Part shown: positions 28,251 through 37,142 of the stretch, piece by piece
Layout of the letters: every line of letters begins with the position of its first letter
Numbering within the stretch: position 1 is the stretch's first letter
Assembly (NCBI GenBank): GCA_003480165.1
Contig: QUIQ01000001.1
Span: 263,029 to 327,028, forward strand
Reading direction: 5' to 3'
Source of the DNA: Firmicutes bacterium AM41-11
GTDB taxonomy: Bacteria > Bacillota_I > Bacilli_A > Erysipelotrichales > Erysipelotrichaceae
Length of the DNA: 64,000 nt
Notes under the pieces: generated by a model
Told to the model about the DNA's origin: nothing
The model's input: only the letters and a program-made list of their open reading frames with translations
Databases searched by the model: none
Translations under genes and position numbers: made by a program

Positions 28251-30404
28251 CTACGCTTTTTTAAGCGAAGGATGCAAGACATTCAATTTCTTGATACCAA
28301 CTTTACGATTAAAGGCAATCGTACCTACGCGTCCTTCCACTTTCAAAACAACGCCTTCTCCATAAACCTTATGAATTACCAGATCGCCTTTGCGAAGTTT
28401 TGCCGATGGACGATTTGTAGGGGTTGATTGAATCACTGGTTCCGCTTTTTTAGCCGGCTGATAAGCAGGCTTGGTATCATCTCGAATAAATTCCTTAGGA
28501 ATTTCTTTGATAAAACGACTTGGCACTTTCGGTCCATCCAATAAGTAACTAAAGCCATAATTATAAGAAATCACCAAGTGCTTTTTAGCCCGCGTCATCG
28601 CAACGTAACAAAGACGTCGTTCTTCTTCTAGTGCTGATTGTCCACCTTCTGATACAGATCTGGCGCTAGGGAAAACTCCATCGTTAAAGTTCACCAAATA
28701 GACGGTATCAAACTCCAAGCCTTTGGCTGCATGCACCGTCATTAAAAGTAAGGAATCCGTATTGCCTTCCGAGACTTTATCGGTAAAAAGCGAGATATCC
28801 TGTAAATAGCTTTCCAAGGTACAATCCGGATTTTCAATTAAGGTTTGGGCAATATCTTGTTGGAGCTCTTTTAAGTTTTCCAAACGTTGATCTTCATGAT
28901 CACTTTCTAACATTTGGATATATCCCGTTTCATTTAAAATATAATCCAAATAATCTTCTAAAGAATAGGCTTCCCGTTTGGCACGAATATTATCAATCAG
29001 TTCGACAAACTTGCGACATTTCTTTTCCGTTGCAGAACTTAGCGTTTGCGGATCACGCATCACATCCAATAAATTGATATGCCGATTTCTTCCTTCTTGT
29101 GTGAGTTGTTCAATGGATTTTGCGCCAATTCCACGGCGTGGTTGATTAATCACGCGAAGCACAGCCAAGTCCAAAGAAAATTGTTGCGGATCATCCGGGT
29201 CAGGATACGAACATAATTTTAAATACGATAAGGCATCTTTAATTTCTTGACGTTCATAAAAACGAATACCCCCATAGATCACATACGGAATGGAAGCTTC
29301 TTTTAAGCGTCTTTCAAAAGCTCGTGAAGAATAATTGGAACGATACAATACCGCCATATCCGAATAAGCCACACCTTGGTTATGATGGGCTTTGACTAAG
29401 GAAGCAATATATAAAGGTTCCTCATTGTCATCCTGACATGCATGCAAGGTAATCTTTTCATCACCAGGTAGATGGGTAAATAAATCTTTTTCAATACGTT
29501 TTTTATTATGTTGGATCACCGCATTCGATGCCCCTAAAATAGGTTGGGTACTCCGATAGTTCTCATTTAATATGATGGTCTTACAATTTTTGAAATCCTT
29601 GTTGAATTGTAAAATGATATCAACACTTGCACCACGCCATGTATAAATGGTTTGGTCTGGATCCCCTACCACACATAATAAGGCATGATCTCCAGTCAAT
29701 AAACGCACGATGCCATATTGAATAGGGTCCACATCTTGGAACTCATCTACATGAATATAATCCAAACGATTTTGCCATTTCGTACGAACCGTTTCATCAA
29801 AATTTAGAATATGATGTCCATTGAGCAACAAGTCATCAAAATCCATAGCACGCATTTCTTTTTTACGCTTTTCATATTTTTCATACAAAGAAGCATAGAC
29901 TTCTTGTTCTTCATTTACCGCATAGTTCATAGCCTCATCCGGGGAAACACCATTCATCTTATTACTAGAAATAAAGCCTAAAGCACGCGCTTGTGGAAAG
30001 CTTTTCTTTTCAATATCCAGTTCTTTATAAAACGGATTTAAGATGGATTTTTGATCATCCGAATCCAATATCGTAAAAGATTTTGGAAAGCCGATACGAT
30101 CAGCATCTTCCCGTAAAATGCGTACACATAAAGAGTGAATCGTGGAAATACGAACATTTTGCGCATCGGCACCTAAAAGGTTCGTCAAACGCTCTTTCAT
30201 TTCATTGGTCGCTTTATTGGTAAAAGTAATCGCAAGGATACGACTCGGATAGACGCCAATTTCTTTAACCAAATATACAATACGTGCCATCAAGACACGG
30301 GTCTTACCACTACCTGCTCCGGCAATAATACGAATATGTTGGCTGACATTGGTAGCTGCTTCTCTTTGATTGGTATTTAAAGTATCTAATACTGATTGTT
30401 CCAT
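28251..30404 (-). CDS. pcrA: ATP-dependent 3'-5' DNA helicase PcrA
   Basis: This superfamily 1 helicase acts in repair, replication restart and removal of RecA filaments. The 717-residue protein has motif I AGAGSGKTRVL near residue 30, motif II VDEFQDVDPIQYG near 220, motif III VGDPDQTIYTWRGA near 250, motif V TVHAAKGLEFDTVYLVNF near 560 and motif VI EERRLCYVAMTRAK near 600. The C-terminal 60 residues form the Tudor-like module KLRKGDLVIHKVYGEGVVL that contacts RNA polymerase. The ATG at 30404 follows AAGGTGA; an in-frame GTG three codons upstream is less likely. Confidence 0.96.
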   Translation of the reverse strand: MEQSVLDTLNTNQREAATNVSQHIRIIAGAGSGKTRVLMARIVYLVKEIGVYPSRILAITFTNKATNEMKERLTNLLGADAQNVRISTIHSLCVRILREDADRIGFPKSFTILDSDDQKSILNPFYKELDIEKKSFPQARALGFISSNKMNGVSPDEAMNYAVNEEQEVYASLYEKYEKRKKEMRAMDFDDLLLNGHHILNFDETVRTKWQNRLDYIHVDEFQDVDPIQYGIVRLLTGDHALLCVVGDPDQTIYTWRGASVDIILQFNKDFKNCKTIILNENYRSTQPILGASNAVIQHNKKRIEKDLFTHLPGDEKITLHACQDDNEEPLYIASLVKAHHNQGVAYSDMAVLYRSNYSSRAFERRLKEASIPYVIYGGIRFYERQEIKDALSYLKLCSYPDPDDPQQFSLDLAVLRVINQPRRGIGAKSIEQLTQEGRNRHINLLDVMRDPQTLSSATEKKCRKFVELIDNIRAKREAYSLEDYLDYILNETGYIQMLESDHEDQRLENLKELQQDIAQTLIENPDCTLESYLQDISLFTDKVSEGNTDSLLLMTVHAAKGLEFDTVYLVNFNDGVFPSARSVSEGGQSALEEERRLCYVAMTRAKKHLVISYNYGFSYLLDGPKVPSRFIKEIPKEFIRDDTKPAYQPAKKAEPVIQSTPTNRPSAKLRKGDLVIHKVYGEGVVLKVEGRVGTIAFNRKVGIKKLNVLHPSLKKA

Positions 30405-30443
30405 TTTTATCACCTTGCTCTATTTTACCATGAAAAAAGCAGG

Positions 30444-31610
30444 TTATTTTAGAAACCCACTTTCTTTAATACATTGTTTTAAATAATTCTCATCTTTTTT
30501 ATCTTTCATAACACAGTGGAAGTATAAGACATTTTGGCCTTCCTGAAGATAAGCCTCCAGAGTATCCACCGTATCGAAATATATATGAAACGCAATCTTT
30601 TTAGATCCGTAAGTCAGCACATCACTTTCCAATAGTGCTTCTTTTTCTTGCAGGATTGTATCGTTATGACTTGCCATAATAAACCAGTCCCATTGATCTT
30701 CTTCCAAATAAGGAGAGCTTAAACATAACGCTTCATTGACCGGATCAATGCTTCGCAAAGCTGCTCCATCGGCAACCACTTTAAAGTCTTGCCATAGATG
30801 ATAGACATCCTTACTGCGATATTGACTTGGTTCTTGTTCCATCTCTACCGGTTGTTTCAATTGATTTTCTCGACCTAACTGCTCACACAAATAACGATAT
30901 ACATCGACTGGTAAAGGTGTATCCGGATTCCATTGGTACGCTAATTCAATGTAGTCACAAATGGTATCTGCCACTTTAATACTTGCTTCTGTCATCAATG
31001 GATATTTCGTGTAATGATCTTTTGCCAAGAGCAATAAAGCCGCATTTTTATAGTAACGCGCATTTTTATCCCATTCATTCCAGACAAAGAAATAGTCCAT
31101 TAATTCTGCTTCCGACATATTCGCAAATTCTTTGATATCCAGATTTCCTAGTGCAGTAGGAATCATCCCATCTTGTTCTAAAGGAAGAATATAGGTTGAT
31201 TCATACATATAATTCATTTGACGAACTTCGGGATTCTTTAATAGCGTATCCTTTAAATAAGTGATTTCGTCTTCATAGATTTTACATAAACGATTAAAAT
31301 CATGATCTGTTTCGTATTCTAAATCATCAAACACTTCATATTTTCCAGGCGACTCTTCTTGCAGGTCACAACAAAATTCCACCGCAAAGGCATGAAATCC
31401 AGGCCCACCATGCCGGGTATTGGCCTCAATCACAATAGAGTCATCGTCTTCGGTAATATGAATAGTTCCTTGTGGGCAAGCATAAATACAGACTTCATCA
31501 CCTTTTTCTTCAATCTGCATTTTCTCCCGATTGGCAAGGGCGCCCATTATTTGATAGAGTTCATCTTTTCGTTTTTGATTGCATTCTTTACAAGTCATGC
31601 GTAGAAACAT
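30444..31610 (-). CDS. Protein of unknown function upstream of pcrA
   Basis: I cannot assign a function to this 388-residue soluble protein. It has a short N-terminal CKECNQKRKDELY that could hold a metal with later cysteines, then GTIHITEDDDSIVIEANTRH and a HGGPGFHAFAVEFCCDL block near residue 85 followed by a very acidic stretch. The middle is helical (EAELMDYFFVWNEWDKNARY). No membrane helix or signal is visible. The ATG at 31610 has AGGGGG eight bases upstream. It lies between an AEC carrier gene and pcrA on the same strand, with short gaps, and may be co-transcribed with both. Confidence 0.65.
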   Translation of the reverse strand: MFLRMTCKECNQKRKDELYQIMGALANREKMQIEEKGDEVCIYACPQGTIHITEDDDSIVIEANTRHGGPGFHAFAVEFCCDLQEESPGKYEVFDDLEYETDHDFNRLCKIYEDEITYLKDTLLKNPEVRQMNYMYESTYILPLEQDGMIPTALGNLDIKEFANMSEAELMDYFFVWNEWDKNARYYKNAALLLLAKDHYTKYPLMTEASIKVADTICDYIELAYQWNPDTPLPVDVYRYLCEQLGRENQLKQPVEMEQEPSQYRSKDVYHLWQDFKVVADGAALRSIDPVNEALCLSSPYLEEDQWDWFIMASHNDTILQEKEALLESDVLTYGSKKIAFHIYFDTVDTLEAYLQEGQNVLYFHCVMKDKKDENYLKQCIKESGFLK

Positions 31611-31621
31611 AAATACACCCC

Positions 31622-32560
31622 CTAAATCAATCCATTGGCCTTCATTATATACAACCACATAGTTAAAGTAAAGGCAGATAAAACTGTGGTAAAAGAAACC
31701 ACCGTGGCCGTTAAATCCCCTTTATGATGCATGTTTCTAGCCATGACATAACTAGAAACCGTTGTAGCTGATCCTAACATGACTAAAAGGGCAACTAAAT
31801 AGCTTTGTCGGAAACCCAGCCAGATTGCCAATGGCAAAAACAATGCGACAAAACCGACTAATTTCATAAATGTTGCGACCAAAGCTGGCTTAATAACGCT
31901 AGAGACATGGTTAAACTGAAAGGAAGCTCCCATTGCCATTAAAGATAATGGCGTCGCAAGATTGGCAATGGATTGAACCACTTTGCCAAAAATCACAGGA
32001 TATGGAATCTGTAAAATTGACCAGACCAAGCCAATCACAATACCATCCAAAATTGGATTCTTTAAAATGCCAATGATTGTCTTTTTCCAAAGATTACCCG
32101 ATTCCTGGGTATGGGAAGTTACAGTTAAAATCACGACAGCCGCAATATTATAAAGTGGAACTGTACCAATAATCATCAAAGGGGCCATACCACTATTGCC
32201 ATAAATATTATTGATAAAAGCTAAACCGAGAATCGCTGCACTACTACGATAGGTAGCCTGCATAAATTCCCCATTTAAGCTCCGATCTTTTAAAAATAGA
32301 GATAAAACATAAGAAATACCAATGGAAAGAAAAGTTGCCACAAAACAGAACAAAACATATTTTGGATTCCATGCTTTCGAGAAATCCTGTTGGGCTAAAT
32401 CTTGAAAGACCAGTACAGGCAAACACATCTGAAAGGCAAAGGTATTCATCTTCTTTGCGAAATCATCATCAATCCAATGAATCTTATGTAAAAAATACCC
32501 CAAAACAATCAACAAAAAAATCGGAACAGTCGCTTGTAAACTAAAAATTAAATTATTCAT
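31622..32560 (-). CDS. AEC (auxin efflux carrier) family transporter
   Basis: This 312-residue protein has about ten hydrophobic segments, with the family pattern of two five-helix halves. N-terminal FLLIVLGYFLHKIHWID and the conserved QMCLPVLVFQDLA near residue 45 fit the AEC family, as does NLATPLSLMAMGASF near residue 200. Bacterial members move organic acids such as malate or other anions; the substrate here is unknown. It diverges from the methyltransferase gene at 32626 and precedes the unknown pcrA neighbour by 11 bases. Confidence 0.87.
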   Translation of the reverse strand: MNNLIFSLQATVPIFLLIVLGYFLHKIHWIDDDFAKKMNTFAFQMCLPVLVFQDLAQQDFSKAWNPKYVLFCFVATFLSIGISYVLSLFLKDRSLNGEFMQATYRSSAAILGLAFINNIYGNSGMAPLMIIGTVPLYNIAAVVILTVTSHTQESGNLWKKTIIGILKNPILDGIVIGLVWSILQIPYPVIFGKVVQSIANLATPLSLMAMGASFQFNHVSSVIKPALVATFMKLVGFVALFLPLAIWLGFRQSYLVALLVMLGSATTVSSYVMARNMHHKGDLTATVVSFTTVLSAFTLTMWLYIMKANGLI

Positions 32561-32563
32561 GTC

Positions 32564-32612
32564 TCTATTATAAACAAATGTTCAAAGTTTTCCACAAGTA
32601 GGATATAATTGA
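32564..32612. promoter_or_regulatory. Divergent promoter region of the AEC carrier and methyltransferase genes
   Basis: Rightward, TTCAAA and TATAAT (about 32605) are separated by 17 bases. Leftward, a TATAAT lies about 14 bases before the AEC start codon, but no -35 element at normal spacing is evident. The two promoters share the same 50 bases. Confidence 0.5.
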
Positions 32613-32625
32613 TTCGGTGATAAAA

Positions 32626-33495
32626 ATGAATCAAATCGCAAAAGATTGGAAAGATTACGAAGTAATCGATACTGGAAACAAAGAAAAGCTGGAACGTTGG
32701 AATCACATTATCTTACGCCGTCCAGATCCCGTATGTATTTGGCCAATTGAAGATGAAAAGGCTTGGAAGAAAGCCGATGCCATCTACCACCGCTCCAATA
32801 AAGGTGGAGGCTATTGGGAATACAAAAAAGAATGTAAGGAATTTTGGACCATTGCCTATAAAGGCTTGCGTTTTAAAATCAGCCCAACCGGCTTTAAGCA
32901 CACTGGTTTATTCCCAGAGCAAGCCGCAAACTGGGATTTTATTATGCATACCATCCAACAATCCCAACGCAAAGATGTTCGCATCTTAAATCTCTTTGCG
33001 TATACCGGTGGAGCTACCATGGCAGCTGCGCATGCCGGTGCCCAAGAAGTGGTACATGTCGATGCTTCTAAAGGAATGGTCCAATGGGCCAAAGAAAATA
33101 TGGAACTTTCTCATTTAGAAGACCATAAAATTCGCTTCATTGTCGAAGATTGTTTGAAATTCGTCAAAAGAGAACAAAGACGCGGGCGCAAATACGATGG
33201 CATTATTATGGATCCACCTAGTTATGGAAGAGGACCTAAAAAAGAGTTATGGAAGCTAGAAGATAACCTTTTTGAACTCATTGATGAGTGTCAAAAACTC
33301 TTAAGTGATGATGCACTCTTCTTCTTGATCAGTTGTTATACCACAGGTTTTTCTTGTTCAACCTTACAAGAAACGCTACAAAGAACCATTCAGAAGACCC
33401 ATGGTGGAACCATTGAGACAGGTGAAAACTTACTTCCGGTTTCACATAACGATTCCGTACTCCCTTGTGGTATTTTCGGACGCTGGACAAAATAA
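32626..33495 (+). CDS. Class I SAM-dependent methyltransferase, RlmI/RlmK-like
   Basis: The 289-residue enzyme has the catalytic part of the RlmI/RlmK RNA methyltransferases but lacks their N-terminal PUA domain. The SAM loop is ILNLFAYTGGATMAAAHAGA near residue 123, the acidic end of strand two is VHVDASKGMVQWAKEN near 145, and the catalytic motif is IIMDPPSYGRG near 193. Position 32626 is chosen because GGTGA lies four bases upstream; an in-frame GTG lies nine bases earlier. Methylation of rRNA is the likely role, but the target base is unknown. Confidence 0.85.
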   Translation: MNQIAKDWKDYEVIDTGNKEKLERWNHIILRRPDPVCIWPIEDEKAWKKADAIYHRSNKGGGYWEYKKECKEFWTIAYKGLRFKISPTGFKHTGLFPEQAANWDFIMHTIQQSQRKDVRILNLFAYTGGATMAAAHAGAQEVVHVDASKGMVQWAKENMELSHLEDHKIRFIVEDCLKFVKREQRRGRKYDGIIMDPPSYGRGPKKELWKLEDNLFELIDECQKLLSDDALFFLISCYTTGFSCSTLQETLQRTIQKTHGGTIETGENLLPVSHNDSVLPCGIFGRWTK

Positions 33496-33502
33496 ACATA
33501 CG

Positions 33503-33533
33503 ATAGGGCAAGCTAAGCTTGCCCTACTTTTTT
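33503..33533. terminator. Bidirectional terminator after the methyltransferase and oleate hydratase genes
   Basis: TAGGGCAAGCT pairs with AGCTTGCCCTA (11 pairs, two-base-centred) and is followed by TTTTTT. It separates two converging genes. Confidence 0.9.
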
Positions 33534-35490
33534 AATATTTCATATCTTCTTTGATCACTTGATGATCTTTTAACAGTTTTTCAATAACGGTACCTTTCAC
33601 AAGTTTTAAAGCTGGTTTTTTCAAAACATTTAGAGGACCTAAATTGATTTCAAGTGGTGATTTACCATCCATTAACTTCACGCTTGAATCAAGTAGTTCA
33701 CGAATATCGTAAACACTTCCCCAAACTTCTGGTACACCACGATCTACACCTAGTAAGCCATAGACAGCTTCCATAGCGGTACGAACGGAATATTCGGTTG
33801 TGAATACCGTATCTCTTGGTGTATCCGCAAATTGACCTAAGAAGGCAAAGTTCACACATCCATCAGGAATAACATCCGGACGGTCGCCTTTGGTTCTTGG
33901 CATGAAGAAAGCCGTAATATAAGGCATCATGGTAGGTGTCGTACGTGCTGAATTTTCTGCCAGTTCTTCAATTTCACTTGTCGGTACACCCAAGTGATAT
34001 AACCATTCTTCACAGATTTCCTTACCAGTGCAATCTTTCATTGGTTTCTTTACATAATCGCCTGGCTTGTCAGTAAATAAACCATAAACCCATACACAGA
34101 CTTTTTCTGGATCTTGATTTTTAAACTGGCCTTGACGGTTGATTGTCCAACTTAATAACCAACTCGAATCCCGACATGTAACAATACCACCGGTAACTGT
34201 TTTTCCACTACGTGGATCACGTTTACAAATATTTGTGATATATGGAATGATTTTGTCATCTAAGGTTGTGATTGTAGCAGATTCCCAATTTGTTTTTGAG
34301 ATATCAGAACAGAACTTTTCAGGATGACCAAAACTTGGATCTTGTTTCGCAATATTTTTCCATAAGCTCCAGCAACCACTCGTACGTACTTCGGCATCTC
34401 CATTTGGTGCATGATCTTGGTCTCCATAAATCGTACCTTCGGTACAACTTCCGTTCGTCACAAAGACTAAATCATTTTCCGTTAAAACAATACCTTGTTC
34501 TTTGCCATTTACTTTGCATTCAATCGTTTTCGCAATCTTTTTGTCTCCGACAAATTCAAATTCTACATTCGTTACCTCGGTATTGAACTGGAAGTCTACA
34601 CCATGGCTTTCCAAGTATTTCTGCATAGGAAGAATCAACGATTCATATTGGTTATAACGAGTAAATTTTAAAGCACTGAAATCAGGTAGACCAGAAATAT
34701 GATGAATATATCTTTGGAAATACAATTTCATTTCAAGTGCAGAATGCCAGTTTTCAAAGGCAAACATACTTCTCCAGTACATCCAGAACGTTGAATCAAA
34801 GACTTCATCATCAAATACATCTTCAATGGTCTTGTCGTATAGGTCTTCATCAGGTGTCATAAACAACTTCATGATTTCCATTGCACCTTTTGTGCTAAGA
34901 TCAAATTTACCATCGGTATGCGCATCTTGCCCTTGATGAATCGTTGCCCGGCAAAGTGAATAGTTTGGATCGTGTTTATTTAACCAATAGTATTCATCCA
35001 GAACACTGGCTCCTTCTTGTTCCAAAGATGGAATCGAACGGAATAAATCCCAAAGACATTCAAAATGGTTTTCCATTTCACGTCCCCCACGCATAACATA
35101 ACCACGGGTTGGATCATAAATTCCATCACAAGCTCCACCGGCAATATCCATAGCTTCTAAGATATGGATATGATTGCCTGGCATTTGTCCATCACGAACT
35201 AAGAAACACGCTGTTGCCAGACTAGCTAAACCACTACCTACGATATAAGCACTCTTATGGTCAACACCTTCGGGTTTTTCAGGACGTGCAAATGCTTCAT
35301 AGTTTCCATTGCTGTAATAAATGCCTTTCGCATTTTTTGCGTATTTTCCGCGTTCGGTATTACGATATTCATTAACTACAGGTTCCTTTTCGATATCCTT
35401 TTTTTCATTGTACTTCTTAGCGCCTACACAAGCTGCTCCAGCTGCAACACTTAAAGCCGCAACGCCAACTTTTACTAAACTCTTTGACAT
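33532..35490 (-). CDS. ohyA: Oleate hydratase (MCRA family, FAD-dependent)
   Basis: The enzyme adds water to the cis-9 double bond of oleic and linoleic acid, giving 10-hydroxy fatty acids and protecting the cell from host fatty acids. The 652 residues include the FAD loop YIVGSGLASLATACFLVRDG near residue 60, GGACDGIYDPTRGYVMRGGR near 93 and NHFECLWDLFRSIPS. Unlike most family members, the catalytic part is preceded by about 55 extra residues with a hydrophobic segment (VGVAALSVAAGAACVGA, residues 8-24), which could anchor it to the membrane. The ATG at 35490 has GGAGG eight bases upstream; another ATG two codons earlier is too close. Confidence 0.93.
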   Translation of the reverse strand: MSKSLVKVGVAALSVAAGAACVGAKKYNEKKDIEKEPVVNEYRNTERGKYAKNAKGIYYSNGNYEAFARPEKPEGVDHKSAYIVGSGLASLATACFLVRDGQMPGNHIHILEAMDIAGGACDGIYDPTRGYVMRGGREMENHFECLWDLFRSIPSLEQEGASVLDEYYWLNKHDPNYSLCRATIHQGQDAHTDGKFDLSTKGAMEIMKLFMTPDEDLYDKTIEDVFDDEVFDSTFWMYWRSMFAFENWHSALEMKLYFQRYIHHISGLPDFSALKFTRYNQYESLILPMQKYLESHGVDFQFNTEVTNVEFEFVGDKKIAKTIECKVNGKEQGIVLTENDLVFVTNGSCTEGTIYGDQDHAPNGDAEVRTSGCWSLWKNIAKQDPSFGHPEKFCSDISKTNWESATITTLDDKIIPYITNICKRDPRSGKTVTGGIVTCRDSSWLLSWTINRQGQFKNQDPEKVCVWVYGLFTDKPGDYVKKPMKDCTGKEICEEWLYHLGVPTSEIEELAENSARTTPTMMPYITAFFMPRTKGDRPDVIPDGCVNFAFLGQFADTPRDTVFTTEYSVRTAMEAVYGLLGVDRGVPEVWGSVYDIRELLDSSVKLMDGKSPLEINLGPLNVLKKPALKLVKGTVIEKLLKDHQVIKEDMKY

Positions 35491-35550
35491 TTTCATGTCC
35501 TCCTTTGATGGTTCCATCATAGAAAGAATCAAAAGATATTGCGATATACA

Positions 35551-35583
35551 AAAAAAATGAAATGATAAGAATTTTATCATTTC
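35551..35583 (-). terminator. Terminator of the TetR gene
   Basis: On the minus strand GAAATGATAA pairs with TTATCATTTC around AATTC, followed by eight T. It begins at the TetR stop codon, so the oleate hydratase gene needs either read-through or its own promoter. Confidence 0.85.
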
Positions 35584-36140
35584 ACCCCATTTGTAAAGTT
35601 TTTTACAGCTAAATCAATCGAACCATGCAATGTACAAGCCATATCATAGACAATTTCATGGTAATCTTCACTCATTCCCTGGCCAATCCAGTCCAACATA
35701 ATTCCTACAAAGCTGTATTTGTAGAAGCTGGCTATAAAGTCAATTTGATTTTGGGTGAGTTTTGTCCCTTGCGTTTTTTCTTCAATCACCTTCAGCAACA
35801 AATCTTTTACCATCACAAATAAGAATCGTTCGACATTTTCTCTGGGAACGGTATGATAAACATTTAAAATAAATGGTTTATTTAAAAGCACCGCATCAAA
35901 AATAGAAGTCAAACCTTCTTGCCAGGTATCGTAAGTACGATTTTCCTGCAGGGCTTGTTGGGCATCATGCACACAGGCATATTCTACTAAGTCATAAATA
36001 TCTTTGAAATGGTAGTAAAAAGACATACGACTAATTCCCAGCTCTTCAGTAAGATCTTTGATTGTGATCTTGTCTAATGGCTTTTTCATCAATTGTTTTT
36101 TTAAGGCATCTTCCAATGCTAATTTTGTGATATTTGACAT
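35577..36140 (-). CDS. TetR/AcrR family transcriptional regulator
   Basis: This 187-residue regulator has an N-terminal helix-turn-helix with ITIKDLTEELGISRMSFYYH, near residues 25-44, and a C-terminal ligand domain of the DhaS-like type with YKYSFVGIMLDWIGQGM near 145. The start MSNITKLALEDALK at 36140 is chosen because the six-codon extension has no ribosome site. It lies directly before the oleate hydratase gene, separated by a terminator. I infer that it controls that gene in response to fatty acids, as TetR proteins do near other oleate hydratases. Confidence 0.85.
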   Translation of the reverse strand: MSNITKLALEDALKKQLMKKPLDKITIKDLTEELGISRMSFYYHFKDIYDLVEYACVHDAQQALQENRTYDTWQEGLTSIFDAVLLNKPFILNVYHTVPRENVERFLFVMVKDLLLKVIEEKTQGTKLTQNQIDFIASFYKYSFVGIMLDWIGQGMSEDYHEIVYDMACTLHGSIDLAVKNFTNGVK

Positions 36141-36164
36141 ACTCTTATGATAACACACCCATAG

Positions 36165-36192
36165 AAAAAGACCTTCATTTCTGAAGATCTTC
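36165..36192 (-). terminator. Terminator of the metNIQ operon
   Basis: On the minus strand AAGATCTTCA pairs with TGAAGGTCTT around GAAA, followed by TTTTT. It begins a few bases after the metQ stop codon. Confidence 0.75.
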
Positions 36193-36198
36193 TACACT

Positions 36199-37044
36199 CT
36201 ATTCAACTGGTAATACAGAACCTTTAAATTTTGTCTTGATCCATTCTTTTGTCTTATCAGATTTTAAGATTTTAACTAAAGCTTTAACGGCTTTGTTGTT
36301 CTTGTTAGATTCTTTCACTGCAATGACATTACCATATGTATTAGCAACTTCTCCATCACTTGCTTCACTAGCTAATAAGCTATCAGTAACTTTTGCATCC
36401 AATGCATAGTTACCATTGATGATTCCAAAATCAACATCTGGCAATTTAGAAGCAATCTGCGCACCGTCCATTTCAACGATATCTAAGTTGTGAGGGTTTG
36501 AAGTAACTTGTTTTAAAGTAACGTTTGTAGAAGTGACTTTTACACTGTCATCTAAGGTAATTAAACCTTTGTCTTTCAATAACAATAAGGCACGAGCTTC
36601 ATTGGAAGCATCATTTGGAATCGCAACTTGTGCACCATCTGGAATGTTATCTAGATCATTGCTCTTTCCAGCATAGATTCCCATTGGTTCAAAGTGAATT
36701 TTTCCTGCGGATACAAGATATCCATCGTCACCTTTTTTCAATTTTGCATCCTTATTATAAGAAGTTAAATAAGGTTGATGTTGGAAATAGTTGGCATCCA
36801 AAGATCCGTCTGTTGTAGATGGGTCAATTTGTGGATAATCAGAGAATTCTTTGATTTCCAATTTGTATCCTTGTTTTTCAAATTCTTTCTTAACATGCTT
36901 TAAGATAATTGCATGTGGACTTGTCGTAGCTCCTACGACCAATGTTTTAGTTTCTTTTGCAGATGTATTCACTGTCCCTGTTGCTACTAAAGACAAAGCC
37001 AAACCTGCAGAAGCAACTACTTTGACTAATTTACTAAGTTTCAT
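36199..37044 (-). CDS. metQ: Methionine ABC transporter substrate-binding protein MetQ
   Basis: It captures methionine outside the cell for the MetNI importer. The 281-residue protein has an N-terminal signal, residues 1-29, and the NlpA/MetQ domain with LVVGATTSPHAIILKHVKKE near residue 35, DANYFQHQPYL near 83 and HFEPMGIYAGK near 117. The signal region reads LSLVATGTVNTSAKE and has no cysteine at the usual lipobox position, so lipid anchoring is doubtful. The ATG has AAAGGAG six bases upstream. It is last in metN-metI-metQ, about 100 bases after metI. Confidence 0.93.
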   Translation of the reverse strand: MKLSKLVKVVASAGLALSLVATGTVNTSAKETKTLVVGATTSPHAIILKHVKKEFEKQGYKLEIKEFSDYPQIDPSTTDGSLDANYFQHQPYLTSYNKDAKLKKGDDGYLVSAGKIHFEPMGIYAGKSNDLDNIPDGAQVAIPNDASNEARALLLLKDKGLITLDDSVKVTSTNVTLKQVTSNPHNLDIVEMDGAQIASKLPDVDFGIINGNYALDAKVTDSLLASEASDGEVANTYGNVIAVKESNKNNKAVKALVKILKSDKTKEWIKTKFKGSVLPVE

Positions 37045-37142
37045 AATCTTTATCTCCTTTTCTAACTTGGCTATACTCTACCATGTTCGAATCTATTTGA
37101 ATAATTTATAAATTTAATATTAGTTATAAATGTTTTTTATAA

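Noticed and set aside
37045..37142. Separate promoter and operator for metQ from the AT-rich inverted repeat AGTTATA/TATAACT
   Set aside because: The repeat lies at the metI stop, with no clear -35 and -10 pair. It more likely stabilises the metI mRNA end or causes partial termination.
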